Assembly (NCBI GenBank): GCA_964549495.1
Contig: CAZJWJ010000005.1
Coordinates: 1 to 64,000 of the forward strand
Reading direction: 5' to 3'
DNA from: JACKBJ01 sp964549495
GTDB taxonomy: Bacteria; Chloroflexota; Anaerolineae; Epilineales; Epilineaceae
DNA: 64,000 nucleotides
Below the pieces are notes generated by a model. That model was not told the origin of the DNA. It made no database searches and saw nothing but the letters and a program-made list of their open reading frames with translations. Shown piece by piece: positions 43,655 to 52,424 of this stretch; the first letter of the stretch is position 1, and every line of letters starts with the position of its first letter. A program made the translations under genes and the position numbers.

Positions 43655-44128
43655 ATGACCGACGCGCTCTATTCTTTCGGCCTCGTCGCACATTCCCTGA
43701 TGCGCTGGGCCGTCGTCATCTTCCTCGCCCTGGCCCTGTTCTCGGCGCTGCGCGGCTGGTTCGGGAGACGCGACTTCTCCAGCCTGGATGATGCCTTCGG
43801 CCGCTACCTGACCATCAGCGCCGACATCCAGCTCCTGCTCGGATTGCTGCTCTACGTCCTCAGCCCGATCGTCATCCAAGCCCGACAGGACATGGGCGCC
43901 GCGATGGAGAACCCGGCCCTGCGCTACTACTCGATGGAACACCTGGTGATGACCTTGGCGGCCATCGTCTTGATCCACATCGGACGCGCGCGCAGCCGTC
44001 GGGCCATCGACGCGGTGCTCAAGCACAAGCAGGCCGCGATCTTCTTCGGCCTGGCCGCGCTGTTGATCCTCATCGGCGTGCCCTGGCCCTTCATGCCCAA
44101 TGCGCGGCCGCTGCTGCCCTCCTTCTAG
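43655..44128 (+). CDS. Small four-helix membrane protein
   Basis: The 157-residue product has about four transmembrane segments, with His residues at 'VAHSLMRW', 'EHLVMTLAAIVLIHIGRAR' and 'KHKQAAIFF'. It resembles small cytochrome b561-like or DUF membrane proteins of unknown role found in many heterotrophs; the pattern of 'HSLMRW ... ADIQLLLG ... EHLVMT ... HIGR' looks conserved to me. Haem binding by the His residues is possible but unproven. ATG 43655 is preceded by AGGAG, 11 bases upstream. It lies after dsbB and may belong to the same electron-transfer set. Confidence 0.65.
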   Translation: MTDALYSFGLVAHSLMRWAVVIFLALALFSALRGWFGRRDFSSLDDAFGRYLTISADIQLLLGLLLYVLSPIVIQARQDMGAAMENPALRYYSMEHLVMTLAAIVLIHIGRARSRRAIDAVLKHKQAAIFFGLAALLILIGVPWPFMPNARPLLPSF

Positions 44129-44157
44129 CGAGCCGGAGACGGGGTTGCCGACATCCA

Positions 44158-44189
44158 GAGGGCCGGTGACCGCGCGGTCACCGGCCCTC
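44158..44189. terminator. Perfect 15-bp hairpin, probable bidirectional terminator
   Basis: GAGGGCCGGTGACCG (44158-44172) pairs perfectly with CGGTCACCGGCCCTC (44175-44189). It lies between the convergent membrane-protein gene and the small basic-protein gene and could end transcripts from both sides. No T tract is present. Confidence 0.7.
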
Positions 44190-44278
44190 GTCACGTCCGT
44201 CGCCGATTGCCCTCATCCGGCCGAAGGCCCGCGCGATTCGCCGATGGCGGCCGCAGGGGATTCGGACCGATGGGCAGA

Positions 44279-44443
44279 TCAGTCGGGAATCACCACCTTG
44301 GGGGCGATCCGCTGCAGCTTCTCGACCAGGCGCTCGCGCTCCTTGCGATCGCTGGACTCGGCGATGCGCGCCTTGAGCTTGGCGACCTTCTTGCTTCGCT
44401 TGCGGCGTCGGACCAGGCGTCGGTGCTTCTCGGATGCGGCCAT
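44279..44443 (-). CDS. Small basic protein
   Basis: A 54-residue, highly basic protein with the sequence start MAASEKHRRLVRRRKRSKK and an amphipathic 'RIAESSDRKERERLVEKL' and an end 'RIAPKVVIPD'. It resembles small Arg/Lys-rich proteins of the DUF6800 type, as I remember them, whose role is unknown; ribosome or RNA binding is plausible from the charge. The start at 44443 has GAGGAA nearby upstream; an earlier ATG would add about 20 residues of poor coding character. It has its own -10 upstream and faces the mscS gene divergently. Confidence 0.6.
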   Translation of the reverse strand: MAASEKHRRLVRRRKRSKKVAKLKARIAESSDRKERERLVEKLQRIAPKVVIPD

Positions 44444-44551
44444 GCGGCGTTCCTCGGGCTCGGCGTCGGGTCCGCGCGGCCCGCACGTCGAGGCCGCGGC
44501 CACCCGCGCTTCGGATTCTGGCTCGATCCCCGGCGGGGAATCTTTGGGCAG

Positions 44552-44557
44552 AGTCTA
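44552..44557 (-). promoter_or_regulatory. -10 box for the small basic protein
   Basis: The minus strand reads TAGACT (44557 to 44552), preceded by GGC. A ~100-base leader would follow to the start at 44443. It lies 40 bases from the divergent mscS -10. Confidence 0.4.
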
Positions 44558-44597
44558 GCCCAAGCCCGCGGCGCTGGCGAGTGCTGGATGGGCCCAT

Positions 44598-44603
44598 TAG
44601 AAT
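44598..44603 (+). promoter_or_regulatory. -10 box (TAGAAT) of mscS, leaderless
   Basis: TAGAAT ends 7 bases before ATG 44611, again predicting a leaderless or near-leaderless message. It overlaps an in-frame ATG at 44602, which therefore cannot be the start. Confidence 0.5.
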
Positions 44604-44610
44604 GGACGTC

Positions 44611-45789
44611 ATGATCGACCTATTGCGATGGTCCGGCTTCCCGCTGATCGACTTCGCCACGGCCCTGCTCCTGCTCGGTCTGGGCATGAAACTTCTCGAC
44701 CTGGTCATCGACCTCATCCTGGGGCGCTTGGTTTCCTGGACCCGCCTGGAGCTCGACGACCTGGCGGTGGCGGCCCTGCACGGGCCGGCGATGGCGCTGG
44801 CGGGCCTTCTGGGCTTGGCCGGCTCGCTGCGCTTGCTGGTGGTCCCGCTGGAGATCGAGGTCGGCCGGTCGGAGCAGAAGGCCCAGCTGGCGCGTGAGGC
44901 GGCACGGGCCATCGCGGACCCCGCCGGCGGCCGGCTCCTGCGCCTGGCCAAGCTCAACCTGGCCCCGGAGCAGCTGGAGACGGCCGACCGCCTGCTCTGG
45001 ACCCTGGCCTTCCTGGCGATCGCCTTGGCCGCCGGCCGTTTGGTCGGTCTGGCCGTGGAAGGCATGGGCCAGCGAGCGGACGGAGCCGGCAGCCTGGCCC
45101 GCGAGATGGGACCGCTCTTGGTCAACTTGGGCAAGGTGGCCGTGCTGCTGGCCGCGGCCGTAGGCGTGCTGTCGATCTGGGACATCTCGATCACGCCGCT
45201 CTTGGCCTCGGCCGGCGTGGTCGGTCTGGCGGTGGCCCTGGCGGCCCAGGAGTCGCTGGCCAACTTCTTCGGCGGCGTCAGCCTCTTTCTGGACCGCAGC
45301 TATCAAATCGGGGACTACATCGTGCTCGACGGAGAGGAGCGGGGCGCGGTCGAGCACCTCGGCCTGCGCTCGACCCGGCTGCGGACTCGGGACGACGTCT
45401 TGATCACCATCCCCAACAGCATCATGGCCGCCAGCAAGGTGGTCAATCAGAGCGGTCCGGGCGGACGCTTCCGGGTGCGCTTGCCGGTGGGCATCGCCTA
45501 CGGCGCCGACATCGATGCGGCCGAGCGGCAGATGCTCGAGGCCGCGGCGGGAGAAGACCTGGTCCTGGACCGCCCCGAGCCGCGCGTGCGCTTCCGGGCC
45601 TTCGGCGACTCCTCGCTGAACCTGGAGCTCCTGTGCTGGTGCGCCGATCCGGCCGAGCGCGGGCTCTTGGTGCACCGCCTCGGCAAGGACGTCTACCGGC
45701 GCTTCGAGGCCGAGGGCGTCCTCATCCCCTTCCCGCAGCTGGACGTGCACCTACACCGGGACGGATCCAAGGAGGAGCACGACGGATGA
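44611..45789 (+). CDS. mscS: MscS-family mechanosensitive ion channel
   Basis: The 392-residue protein has several N-terminal hydrophobic segments (~residues 12-40, 58-82, 130-155, 165-190) and then the conserved MscS core. The pore-lining helix is 'ASAGVVGLAVALAAQESLANFFGG', followed by the beta domain 'SYQIGDYIVLDGEERGAVEHLG' and 'VLITIPNSIMAASKVVN'. The C-terminal domain ends 'GVLIPFPQLDVHLHRDG', as in the family. It opens under membrane tension to release solutes after osmotic downshock. The start is ATG 44611 because the promoter -10 overlaps the upstream ATG. Its stop overlaps the aminotransferase start (ATGA). Confidence 0.92.
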   Translation: MIDLLRWSGFPLIDFATALLLLGLGMKLLDLVIDLILGRLVSWTRLELDDLAVAALHGPAMALAGLLGLAGSLRLLVVPLEIEVGRSEQKAQLAREAARAIADPAGGRLLRLAKLNLAPEQLETADRLLWTLAFLAIALAAGRLVGLAVEGMGQRADGAGSLAREMGPLLVNLGKVAVLLAAAVGVLSIWDISITPLLASAGVVGLAVALAAQESLANFFGGVSLFLDRSYQIGDYIVLDGEERGAVEHLGLRSTRLRTRDDVLITIPNSIMAASKVVNQSGPGGRFRVRLPVGIAYGADIDAAERQMLEAAAGEDLVLDRPEPRVRFRAFGDSSLNLELLCWCADPAERGLLVHRLGKDVYRRFEAEGVLIPFPQLDVHLHRDGSKEEHDG

Positions 45790-46955
45790 GCTCGCACCGC
45801 CTGGCCGCCTTCGGCACCTCGGTCTTCAGCCAGATGAGCGCCCTGGCCCGGGACCACGACGCCATCAACTTGTCCCAGGGCTTCCCCGACTTCGAAGGAC
45901 CGCCCGAGCTGCTGGATCTGGCCGAAGCGGCCCTGCGCGAGGGACACAACCAGTACGCGCCCTCGACCGGTCATCCCGAGCTGGTCTCGGCCTTGGCCGA
46001 AGCCACCCGCCAGCGCTATGGGCTGGACTACGATCCGGCCGGCGAGACCAGCGTCTTCTGCGGCGCGACCGAGGCCTTGGCGGCCGCCGTCCTGGGCCTG
46101 GCCGGCCCCGGCGACGAGATCCTGCTCGTCGAGCCCTTCTACGACAGCTATCCGGCCCTGGTGGCCCTGGCCGGCGCCGAGGCCCGCTACCTGACGCTGC
46201 GCTTCCCGGACTTCGCGCTGGACCTCGAGGCCCTCGACGCGGCCATCTCGCCGCGCACGCGGGCCATCCTGCTCAACACGCCGCACAATCCGAGCGGCAA
46301 GGTCTTCGACCGGGCGGAGCTGGAGGCCCTGGCCGAGCGCTGCCGGCGCCACGACCTGATCGTGATCGCCGACGAGGTCTACGAACACCTGACCTTCGAC
46401 GATGCCAGGCACCAGAGCATCGCCGAGCTGCCGGGCATGCGCCAGCGCACGCTGCGCATCTCCAGCTTCGGCAAGAGCTTCTCGATGACCGGCTGGAAGG
46501 TCGGCTGGGCCCAGGGCCCGCCCGAACTGGTGGCCGCGGCGCAGTCGGCCCACCAATTCCTGACCTTCTGCACCGCGGCGCCGATGCAGGTGGCGGCCGG
46601 CCGTGCCATCCGACACTTCGGTCAGGACTACTTCGAGACCTTGCGCCGGGACTATACCGCCCGGCGAAAGATCTTGCTCGAAGGCCTCCAGCAAGCCGGC
46701 TTCGCCGCGGCTGCGCCCCAGGGCACCTACTTCGTCCTGGCCGACTTCTCGGCACTATGGGAGGGTGACGACCGCAGCTTTGCCGAGCATCTGGTGCGCG
46801 AAGCGGGCGTAGCGACCATCCCGCCCAGCAGCTTCTACGCGCGGGACCGTGCCGAAGGCCAGCATCTCTTGCGCTTCGCCTTCTGCAAGCGGCGGGAGAC
46901 TTTGGAGCGCGCGATGGAGCGCCTGGCCCGAAACGTGCGTGCCGGCGCGGGATGA
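45786..46955 (+). CDS. Class I aminotransferase, methionine/glutamine (YbdL/KAT) type
   Basis: The 389-residue PLP enzyme opens with the YbdL/kynurenine-aminotransferase signature 'INLSQGFPDFEGPPEL'. The PLP lysine is K230 in 'SSFGKSFSMTGWKVGWAQG'; 'LLNTPHNPSGKVF' and 'DEVYEHLTFDD' supply other cofactor contacts. Enzymes of this type transaminate methionine, glutamine or kynurenine with broad acceptor use. In several bacteria they finish the methionine salvage pathway with an omega-amidase, and a nitrilase of that kind lies 2 kb downstream here. The start overlaps mscS by 4 bases and the end overlaps the next gene by 4. Confidence 0.9.
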   Translation: MSSHRLAAFGTSVFSQMSALARDHDAINLSQGFPDFEGPPELLDLAEAALREGHNQYAPSTGHPELVSALAEATRQRYGLDYDPAGETSVFCGATEALAAAVLGLAGPGDEILLVEPFYDSYPALVALAGAEARYLTLRFPDFALDLEALDAAISPRTRAILLNTPHNPSGKVFDRAELEALAERCRRHDLIVIADEVYEHLTFDDARHQSIAELPGMRQRTLRISSFGKSFSMTGWKVGWAQGPPELVAAAQSAHQFLTFCTAAPMQVAAGRAIRHFGQDYFETLRRDYTARRKILLEGLQQAGFAAAAPQGTYFVLADFSALWEGDDRSFAEHLVREAGVATIPPSSFYARDRAEGQHLLRFAFCKRRETLERAMERLARNVRAGAG

Positions 46956-48145
46956 GCTCCACGAGATCCTCCGAGGCAGCCAGCGCGTCGCGTCCGGACG
47001 AGGCTCCGGACGAGGCTCGGGCCGTGGGCGGGTTCGAATTGGATGGCGGGCTCGAAGACGTCGGCGGGCACGAGTACGGCGGCTTCTGCGCCCGCTGTGG
47101 CCGCCGACACGCCATCGGCGCCGGCCACGGTGCCGCGCAGGAGGCGGCGGACTTGCTGGACCGGTCGCTGCAAGCGGGGCGCTTGCCGACGCCGGTCGGC
47201 AGCCCGCCAGGCCCCTCCATCAGCCCGCGATTCGAGGCCTCGGGCGGCCAGATGATCGGGGTCTTGGTGGCCCGCGCCCCCGACGGGCAGCAGCATCTGC
47301 TGCGCGCCTTCTCCGGCCGTTGGGACGGAAGAGCGCGGGTCCCGGGCTGGGCGCCCCCGCTGGTCTTCCCCGATGGCGACCCCGACTGGTGGATCGAGGG
47401 CACGCGCGCGCTGGACGCCCTGGGGGAGGCCATCGAGACCGAGCGTTCGGCCGTCGCCGACTTGCGCGAGACCCTGCATGGCGCCCTTCGAAGCCAGCGG
47501 CAGGCCTTCGATCGGGATCTGGAGCAGCGCCTGGCAGCTCGCCGAGCGGCACGACGGGCGCGCGCCCGGGCTCGGTCCGTGCTGCAGGATGGCCGCCTCG
47601 ATCCCGCGACCGATCCTCGGAATGCCGCCGCGCTGGAAGGCTTGGATGCCGAAAGCCGTCGCGAGAAGGCCGACATCGCCCGCTTTCGCCGGCGACATCG
47701 CCAGGCGCGCTCGGCGCTGCAGGCCGAACTGGCCGCGCTCGAGGCGCCGGCCAGAGATCTCTCGCGCCAGCGGCGGGACCTGTCGCGCCGGCTCATGCGC
47801 CGCATCCACGCGGCCTACCGGATCGTGGACCGTGCCGGGCGCGAGCATCGCTTGCAGTGCGCACATCTGGAGCCGGACCGCATGCCCGGCGGGGTGGGCG
47901 ACTGCTGCGCGCCCCGGCTGCTGGCCTGGGCCTCGCGCCAGGGTCTCGAGCCCTTGGGCATGGCCGAGATCTGGATCGGTGCACCGCCAACCTCCGGAGT
48001 CCGGCAGCAGGGCCGGATCTACGGCGCCTGCGAGCGGCTCTGCCAGCCCCTGCTCGGCTTCATGCTCTGCCCGCGGCCCTTGCGTAGCTCGGAGCGGGAG
48101 CAGGGGCGCAAGCCGGAGCGCGAACTCGAGGTCGGCCCCGCGTGA
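46952..48145 (+). CDS. Standalone N-terminal domain of an RluA-type pseudouridine synthase
   Basis: The 397-residue protein matches the non-catalytic N-terminal half of long RluA-type synthases (about 550 residues in Vibrio-like bacteria). It has the 'GQMIGVLVARAPDGQQHLLRAFSG' region, 'GWAPPLVFPDGDPDWW', a long Arg/Ala-rich coiled-coil-like middle (~residues 165-300), and the end 'CCAPRLLAWASRQGLEPLGMAEIWIG' with 'RIYGACERLCQPLLGFMLCP'. A CxxC pair (CARCGRR) lies near residue 47. It has no RluA catalytic motif itself. The next gene is the catalytic half, overlapping by 4 bases. Functionally it probably helps recognise the RNA substrate. The family memory is good but was not verified by search. 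Confidence 0.75.
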   Translation: MSSTRSSEAASASRPDEAPDEARAVGGFELDGGLEDVGGHEYGGFCARCGRRHAIGAGHGAAQEAADLLDRSLQAGRLPTPVGSPPGPSISPRFEASGGQMIGVLVARAPDGQQHLLRAFSGRWDGRARVPGWAPPLVFPDGDPDWWIEGTRALDALGEAIETERSAVADLRETLHGALRSQRQAFDRDLEQRLAARRAARRARARARSVLQDGRLDPATDPRNAAALEGLDAESRREKADIARFRRRHRQARSALQAELAALEAPARDLSRQRRDLSRRLMRRIHAAYRIVDRAGREHRLQCAHLEPDRMPGGVGDCCAPRLLAWASRQGLEPLGMAEIWIGAPPTSGVRQQGRIYGACERLCQPLLGFMLCPRPLRSSEREQGRKPERELEVGPA

Positions 48146-48846
48146 GGATGGCGCTCCCGCCCATGGCGGCCGGCTTCGAGCCCCCGGATCTCCGTGGTAT
48201 CCCCTTGCCCATCGTCTACCGCGACGAGGCCCTGCTGGTGGTCGACAAACCGGCCGGACTCTTGGCCGTGCCGGGGCGCGGTCCCTGGCGCCGCGACAGC
48301 GTGATCGCGCGCATCGCCGACCGCTTCCCCGACGCCGATGGACCGCTGACCGTCCACCGGCTGGACATGGACACCTCGGGCTTGATGCTGGTGGCCCTGA
48401 ATGCAGGCAGCCAGCGCGCCCTGTCGATGGCCTTCGAAGGGCGGCGCGTTGACAAGCGTTATGTCGCCTTGCTGGATGGCCGTCTCGAGGCCGAGGCCGG
48501 CTGCGTCCAGCTGGCGACGCGCTTGGATCCGGGAGATCGGCCCCGCCGGATGGTCGACCCCCGTCGGGGCAAGCTGGGGCGGACGGTCTGGCGCCGTTTG
48601 GCCCGGGAGCTCGACGCGGCTGGCCGCGACCGGACCCGCGTCGCGCTGGAGCCGATCACCGGGCGCACCCACCAGCTGCGCATCCACGCGGCGCATCCGG
48701 CCGGGCTCGGCCGGCCCATCCTGGGCGACCGGCTCTATGGAGAAGCCGAGCGGGCGCCGCGCTTGATGCTCCACGCCTGCGCGCTGAGCTTCGAGCACCC
48801 GGTGGACGGGCGGCCGATGGAGCTGACCTCGCCGGCCCCGTTTTGA
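48142..48846 (+). CDS. RluA-family pseudouridine synthase catalytic domain
   Basis: The 234-residue product is an RluA-type synthase: 'LLVVDKPAGLLAVPGRG', the catalytic motif 'TVHRLDMDTSGLMLVAL' (HRLDxDTSG with the nucleophilic Asp), 'VDKRYVALLDG' and 'ITGRTHQLRIHAAHPAGLGRPILGD'. It converts U to pseudouridine in rRNA and/or tRNA (RluA modifies 23S U746 and tRNA U32). It is shorter than typical RluA because its N-terminal half is encoded separately upstream. GTG 48142 overlaps the preceding stop by 4 bases; ATG 48148 is an alternative with a closer but weaker ribosome site. Confidence 0.9.
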   Translation: MRMALPPMAAGFEPPDLRGIPLPIVYRDEALLVVDKPAGLLAVPGRGPWRRDSVIARIADRFPDADGPLTVHRLDMDTSGLMLVALNAGSQRALSMAFEGRRVDKRYVALLDGRLEAEAGCVQLATRLDPGDRPRRMVDPRRGKLGRTVWRRLARELDAAGRDRTRVALEPITGRTHQLRIHAAHPAGLGRPILGDRLYGEAERAPRLMLHACALSFEHPVDGRPMELTSPAPF

Positions 48847-48850
48847 TCGC

Positions 48851-48868
48851 GTCCGGTCCGAACCGGAC
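48851..48868 (+). terminator. Short hairpin between the RluA-type gene and the nitrilase gene
   Basis: GTCCGGT (48851-48857) pairs with ACCGGAC (48862-48868) with a 4-base loop, preceded by TTTT. It sits in the 43-base spacer just before the nitrilase ribosome site, so it may be a weak terminator or a control point rather than a full stop. Confidence 0.35.
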
Positions 48869-48889
48869 CCTGGCAAGAGAGAGGTGAGG

Positions 48890-49687
<798 letters not shown>

Positions 49688-49704
49688 AAACGAGATGCTC
49701 TATG

Positions 49705-49744
49705 GCGCGGCCGACGAGGTCTCGGCCGAGCGGTCGGCCCGCGC
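49705..49744. terminator. Hairpin between convergent nitrilase and argG genes
   Basis: GCGCGGCCGA (49705-49714) pairs with TCGGCC-C-GCGC (49734-49744, one bulge). It lies between the two stops and could end both transcripts. The large loop makes the fold approximate. Confidence 0.4.
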
Positions 49745-49746
49745 GA

Positions 49747-51018
49747 TCAATCCCGCTTGAACTGCGAGTAGTCCGGCGCGGCGTAGCGGGTCTTGCCGCC
49801 CTCGGTCATCTCCATCAGCGCCTCCACCTTCATCTGCAAGCCGAAGAGGTTGATGAAGCCGCGGGCATCGGCCTGATCGTAGACGTCGTCCTTGCCGAAG
49901 GTGGCGAAGTCCTCGCGATAGAGGCTGCGCGGGCTGCTGCGACCGTCGACGATGATCTGGCCCTTGTAGAGCTTGAGCCGCACCCGACCGGTCACGTGAC
50001 GCTGGGTCTGATCGATGAAGGCCTGCAAGCCCTCGCGCAGGGTGTGAAACCATTGGCCGAAGTAGACCATCTCGGCGTAGCGCGAAGCCAGACGCTCCTT
50101 GAAATGCGCCGTCTCGCGATCCAGACACAGCGACTCGAGCTCGCGGTGGGCTGCATACAGGATGCTGCCGCCCGGCGTCTCGTAGACGCCGCGCGATTTC
50201 ATGCCCACCAACCGGTTCTCGACGATGTCGATGCGGCCCACCCCGTGGCGGGCCCCGATCCCATTGAGCCGCTGGATCAAGGCCGCCGGCGTCAGGGCCT
50301 CGCCGGCCAGCGCAACCGGGACGCCGCGCTCGAACTCGATCTCGACCCGCTCGGGCTTGTCGGGCGCGTCCTCGGGCGACACGGTCCACTGGAACATCTC
50401 CGGATCCGGCGGCCGATTCGGGTCCTCCAACGGGCCGCCTTCGTGCGAGATATGCCAGAGGTTGCGATCGCGGCTGTAGACGGAGGCCTCGCGCTTCTCG
50501 ACCGGCACGCCGTGGAGCTCGGCGTAGTCCAAGGCGTCGTCGCGCGAGCGGATCTCCCACTCGCGCCAGGGCACGATGACCTCCAGGGCCGGGTTGAGGG
50601 CCTTGTAGGTCAATTCGAATCGCACCTGGTCGTTGCCCTTGCCGGTACAGCCATGGGCCAGGGCGTCGGCGCCCACCGCCTCGGCGATGGAGACCTGCCA
50701 TTTGGCGATCAGCGGCCGGGCGATGGCGGTGCCCAGCAGGTATTGGCGCTCGTAGATGGCACCCGACTGCATCATCGGCAGCAGGAAATCGCGCGCGAAC
50801 TCCTCGCGCAAGTCCTCGACGATGCAATCCACCGCGCCGCTGGCAAGGGCTTTTTGCGGCAGGGCGTCCAGCGGCTCGTCCTGGCCCAGATCGGCGCAGA
50901 AACAGACCACCTCGCATCCATAGTTCTCGCGCAGCCAGGGGACGATCACGGAAGTGTCGAGGCCTCCGGAGTAGGCCAGGACGACCTTGTTCAGCTTGCG
51001 ACCTTTGGAGGCTGGCAT
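49747..51018 (-). CDS. argG: Argininosuccinate synthase
   Basis: ArgG condenses citrulline and aspartate to argininosuccinate with ATP. The 423-residue product has the N-type PP motif 'LAYSGGLDTSVIVPWL', 'GCTGKGNDQVRFELTY', 'REWEIRSRDDALDYAE' and 'DPEMFQWTVSPEDAPD', all family hallmarks. The length is typical. The ATG at 51018 follows the argH stop with a one-base overlap (TGATG on the minus strand). Expected neighbours argC, argJ, argB or argD are absent, and argH precedes it. Confidence 0.95.
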   Translation of the reverse strand: MPASKGRKLNKVVLAYSGGLDTSVIVPWLRENYGCEVVCFCADLGQDEPLDALPQKALASGAVDCIVEDLREEFARDFLLPMMQSGAIYERQYLLGTAIARPLIAKWQVSIAEAVGADALAHGCTGKGNDQVRFELTYKALNPALEVIVPWREWEIRSRDDALDYAELHGVPVEKREASVYSRDRNLWHISHEGGPLEDPNRPPDPEMFQWTVSPEDAPDKPERVEIEFERGVPVALAGEALTPAALIQRLNGIGARHGVGRIDIVENRLVGMKSRGVYETPGGSILYAAHRELESLCLDRETAHFKERLASRYAEMVYFGQWFHTLREGLQAFIDQTQRHVTGRVRLKLYKGQIIVDGRSSPRSLYREDFATFGKDDVYDQADARGFINLFGLQMKVEALMEMTEGGKTRYAAPDYSQFKRD

Positions 51019-52424
51019 CAACCTGCTCCCTCTCGAGATGGGTGGTCGGAGGCATCCGTCCATGGATCCTCCGCCAGGATGGCGCGCAGCTTGCCGAGCT
51101 GCTGCTCGACGCTGGCGGGGCTCCCTCCGCCGGGCGTGCAACGGCGGCGCACCGAGTCGGCCGGGTCGATCCGCTCCAGATCGCCGGCCTCGAAGAGCGG
51201 ATGGGCGGCCCGCAGCTCGTCGACCTGCAGGTCCTCCAAGCGGCGCGCCTCGGACAGCAGGCGCGCCACGACGCCGCCGACGACGCCGTGCGCCTGCCGG
51301 AAGGGCAGACCGCGCGCCACGAGCAGCTCGGCCAGGTCCAGCGCGGTGACCCAGCTGGAGGGTGCTGGGGGATCGAAGCGCGCGCTCTCGATCATACCGC
51401 GCAGGGCCGGCAGGGCGCCGGCAAGGGCATCGTCGGCGCGAAAGACGGCGGCCTTGTCCTCTTGGAGATCCCGGTTGTAGGTCAGGGGCAGCCCCTTCTG
51501 CAGGGCCAACAGACCGGTCAGCTCGCCGATGACCGTGGCCGCCTTGCCGCGGGCCAGCTCGGCGATGTCCGGGTTCTTCTTTTGCGGCAGGGCCGAGGAG
51601 CCGGTGGCGAAGCGGTCGTCGAGCTCCAGCCAGCCGAAGGATTCGGAGGCCCAGAGGATGATCTCTTCGCCCAGTCGCGAGAGGTGGACCATGGCCTGGG
51701 CACAGCAGAAGGCGTACTCGCTGACGAAGTCGCGCGCGGCGACGGCGTCCATGGAGTTGTCGAAGATGGCCGGCAGCCCCAGGTCTTCGGCCACTGCCCA
51801 GGGATCCAGCGGCAGCGCGCTGCCCCCGGCCGCGCCGGCTCCGAGCGGCGAGACGGCGATGCGCTCCTCGACCTGCTGGAAGCGCTGCGCATCGCGCAGC
51901 AGCATCCAGGCGTAGGCCAGCAGGTGGTGGGCCAGGGGCACCGCCTGGGCCGGCTGCAGGTGGGTCATGGCCGGTACCAGCCTGTCGCCCGCCGTCTCGG
52001 CGCGGTCGGCCAGCGTGGCCACCAAGGCCCGCAGGTCCCGAACTCGCGCTCGCGCCGACCGCCGTAAGTAGAGCCGCAGGTCCAGACACACCTGGTCGTT
52101 GCGCGAGCGACCGGTATGCAGCTTTCCGGCAAGCGCACCGACCCGCTCCCCCAGCCGGCGCTCGACCGCCGTATGCACGTCCTCGTCGTCGGGAGCGAAC
52201 TCGAAGCGGTCCTGCTCGGCCTCCTCCTGGAGCCGCTGCAAGGCTGTCTCGAGGGTCGCCACCTCGTCCGCGCCGAGCAGGCCCACCCGGCCCAGCATGC
52301 GCAGATGAGCCAGCGAGCCCCGGAGATCGTCCAACAGGAGCCGGCGATCGGCCGGATCCACGGTGAAGTGCCAGAGATCTCGATCCGGCTCGGCTTCGAA
52401 TCGACCAGCCCAGAGTCTCGTCAT
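51018..52424 (-). CDS. argH: Argininosuccinate lyase
   Basis: ArgH cleaves argininosuccinate to arginine and fumarate. The 468-residue protein opens with 'LWAGRFEAEPDRDLWHFTVD' and contains 'LHTGRSRNDQVCLDLRLYLR', 'MTHLQPAQAVPLAHHLLAY' and 'GSSALPQKKNPDIAELARGKA', which is the GSxxMPxKxNP signature with Leu for Met. The length fits. It is encoded after the ATP-grasp gene, overlapping by 4 bases, and before argG. Together ArgG and ArgH form the last two arginine steps. Confidence 0.95.
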   Translation of the reverse strand: MTRLWAGRFEAEPDRDLWHFTVDPADRRLLLDDLRGSLAHLRMLGRVGLLGADEVATLETALQRLQEEAEQDRFEFAPDDEDVHTAVERRLGERVGALAGKLHTGRSRNDQVCLDLRLYLRRSARARVRDLRALVATLADRAETAGDRLVPAMTHLQPAQAVPLAHHLLAYAWMLLRDAQRFQQVEERIAVSPLGAGAAGGSALPLDPWAVAEDLGLPAIFDNSMDAVAARDFVSEYAFCCAQAMVHLSRLGEEIILWASESFGWLELDDRFATGSSALPQKKNPDIAELARGKAATVIGELTGLLALQKGLPLTYNRDLQEDKAAVFRADDALAGALPALRGMIESARFDPPAPSSWVTALDLAELLVARGLPFRQAHGVVGGVVARLLSEARRLEDLQVDELRAAHPLFEAGDLERIDPADSVRRRCTPGGGSPASVEQQLGKLRAILAEDPWTDASDHPSREGAG

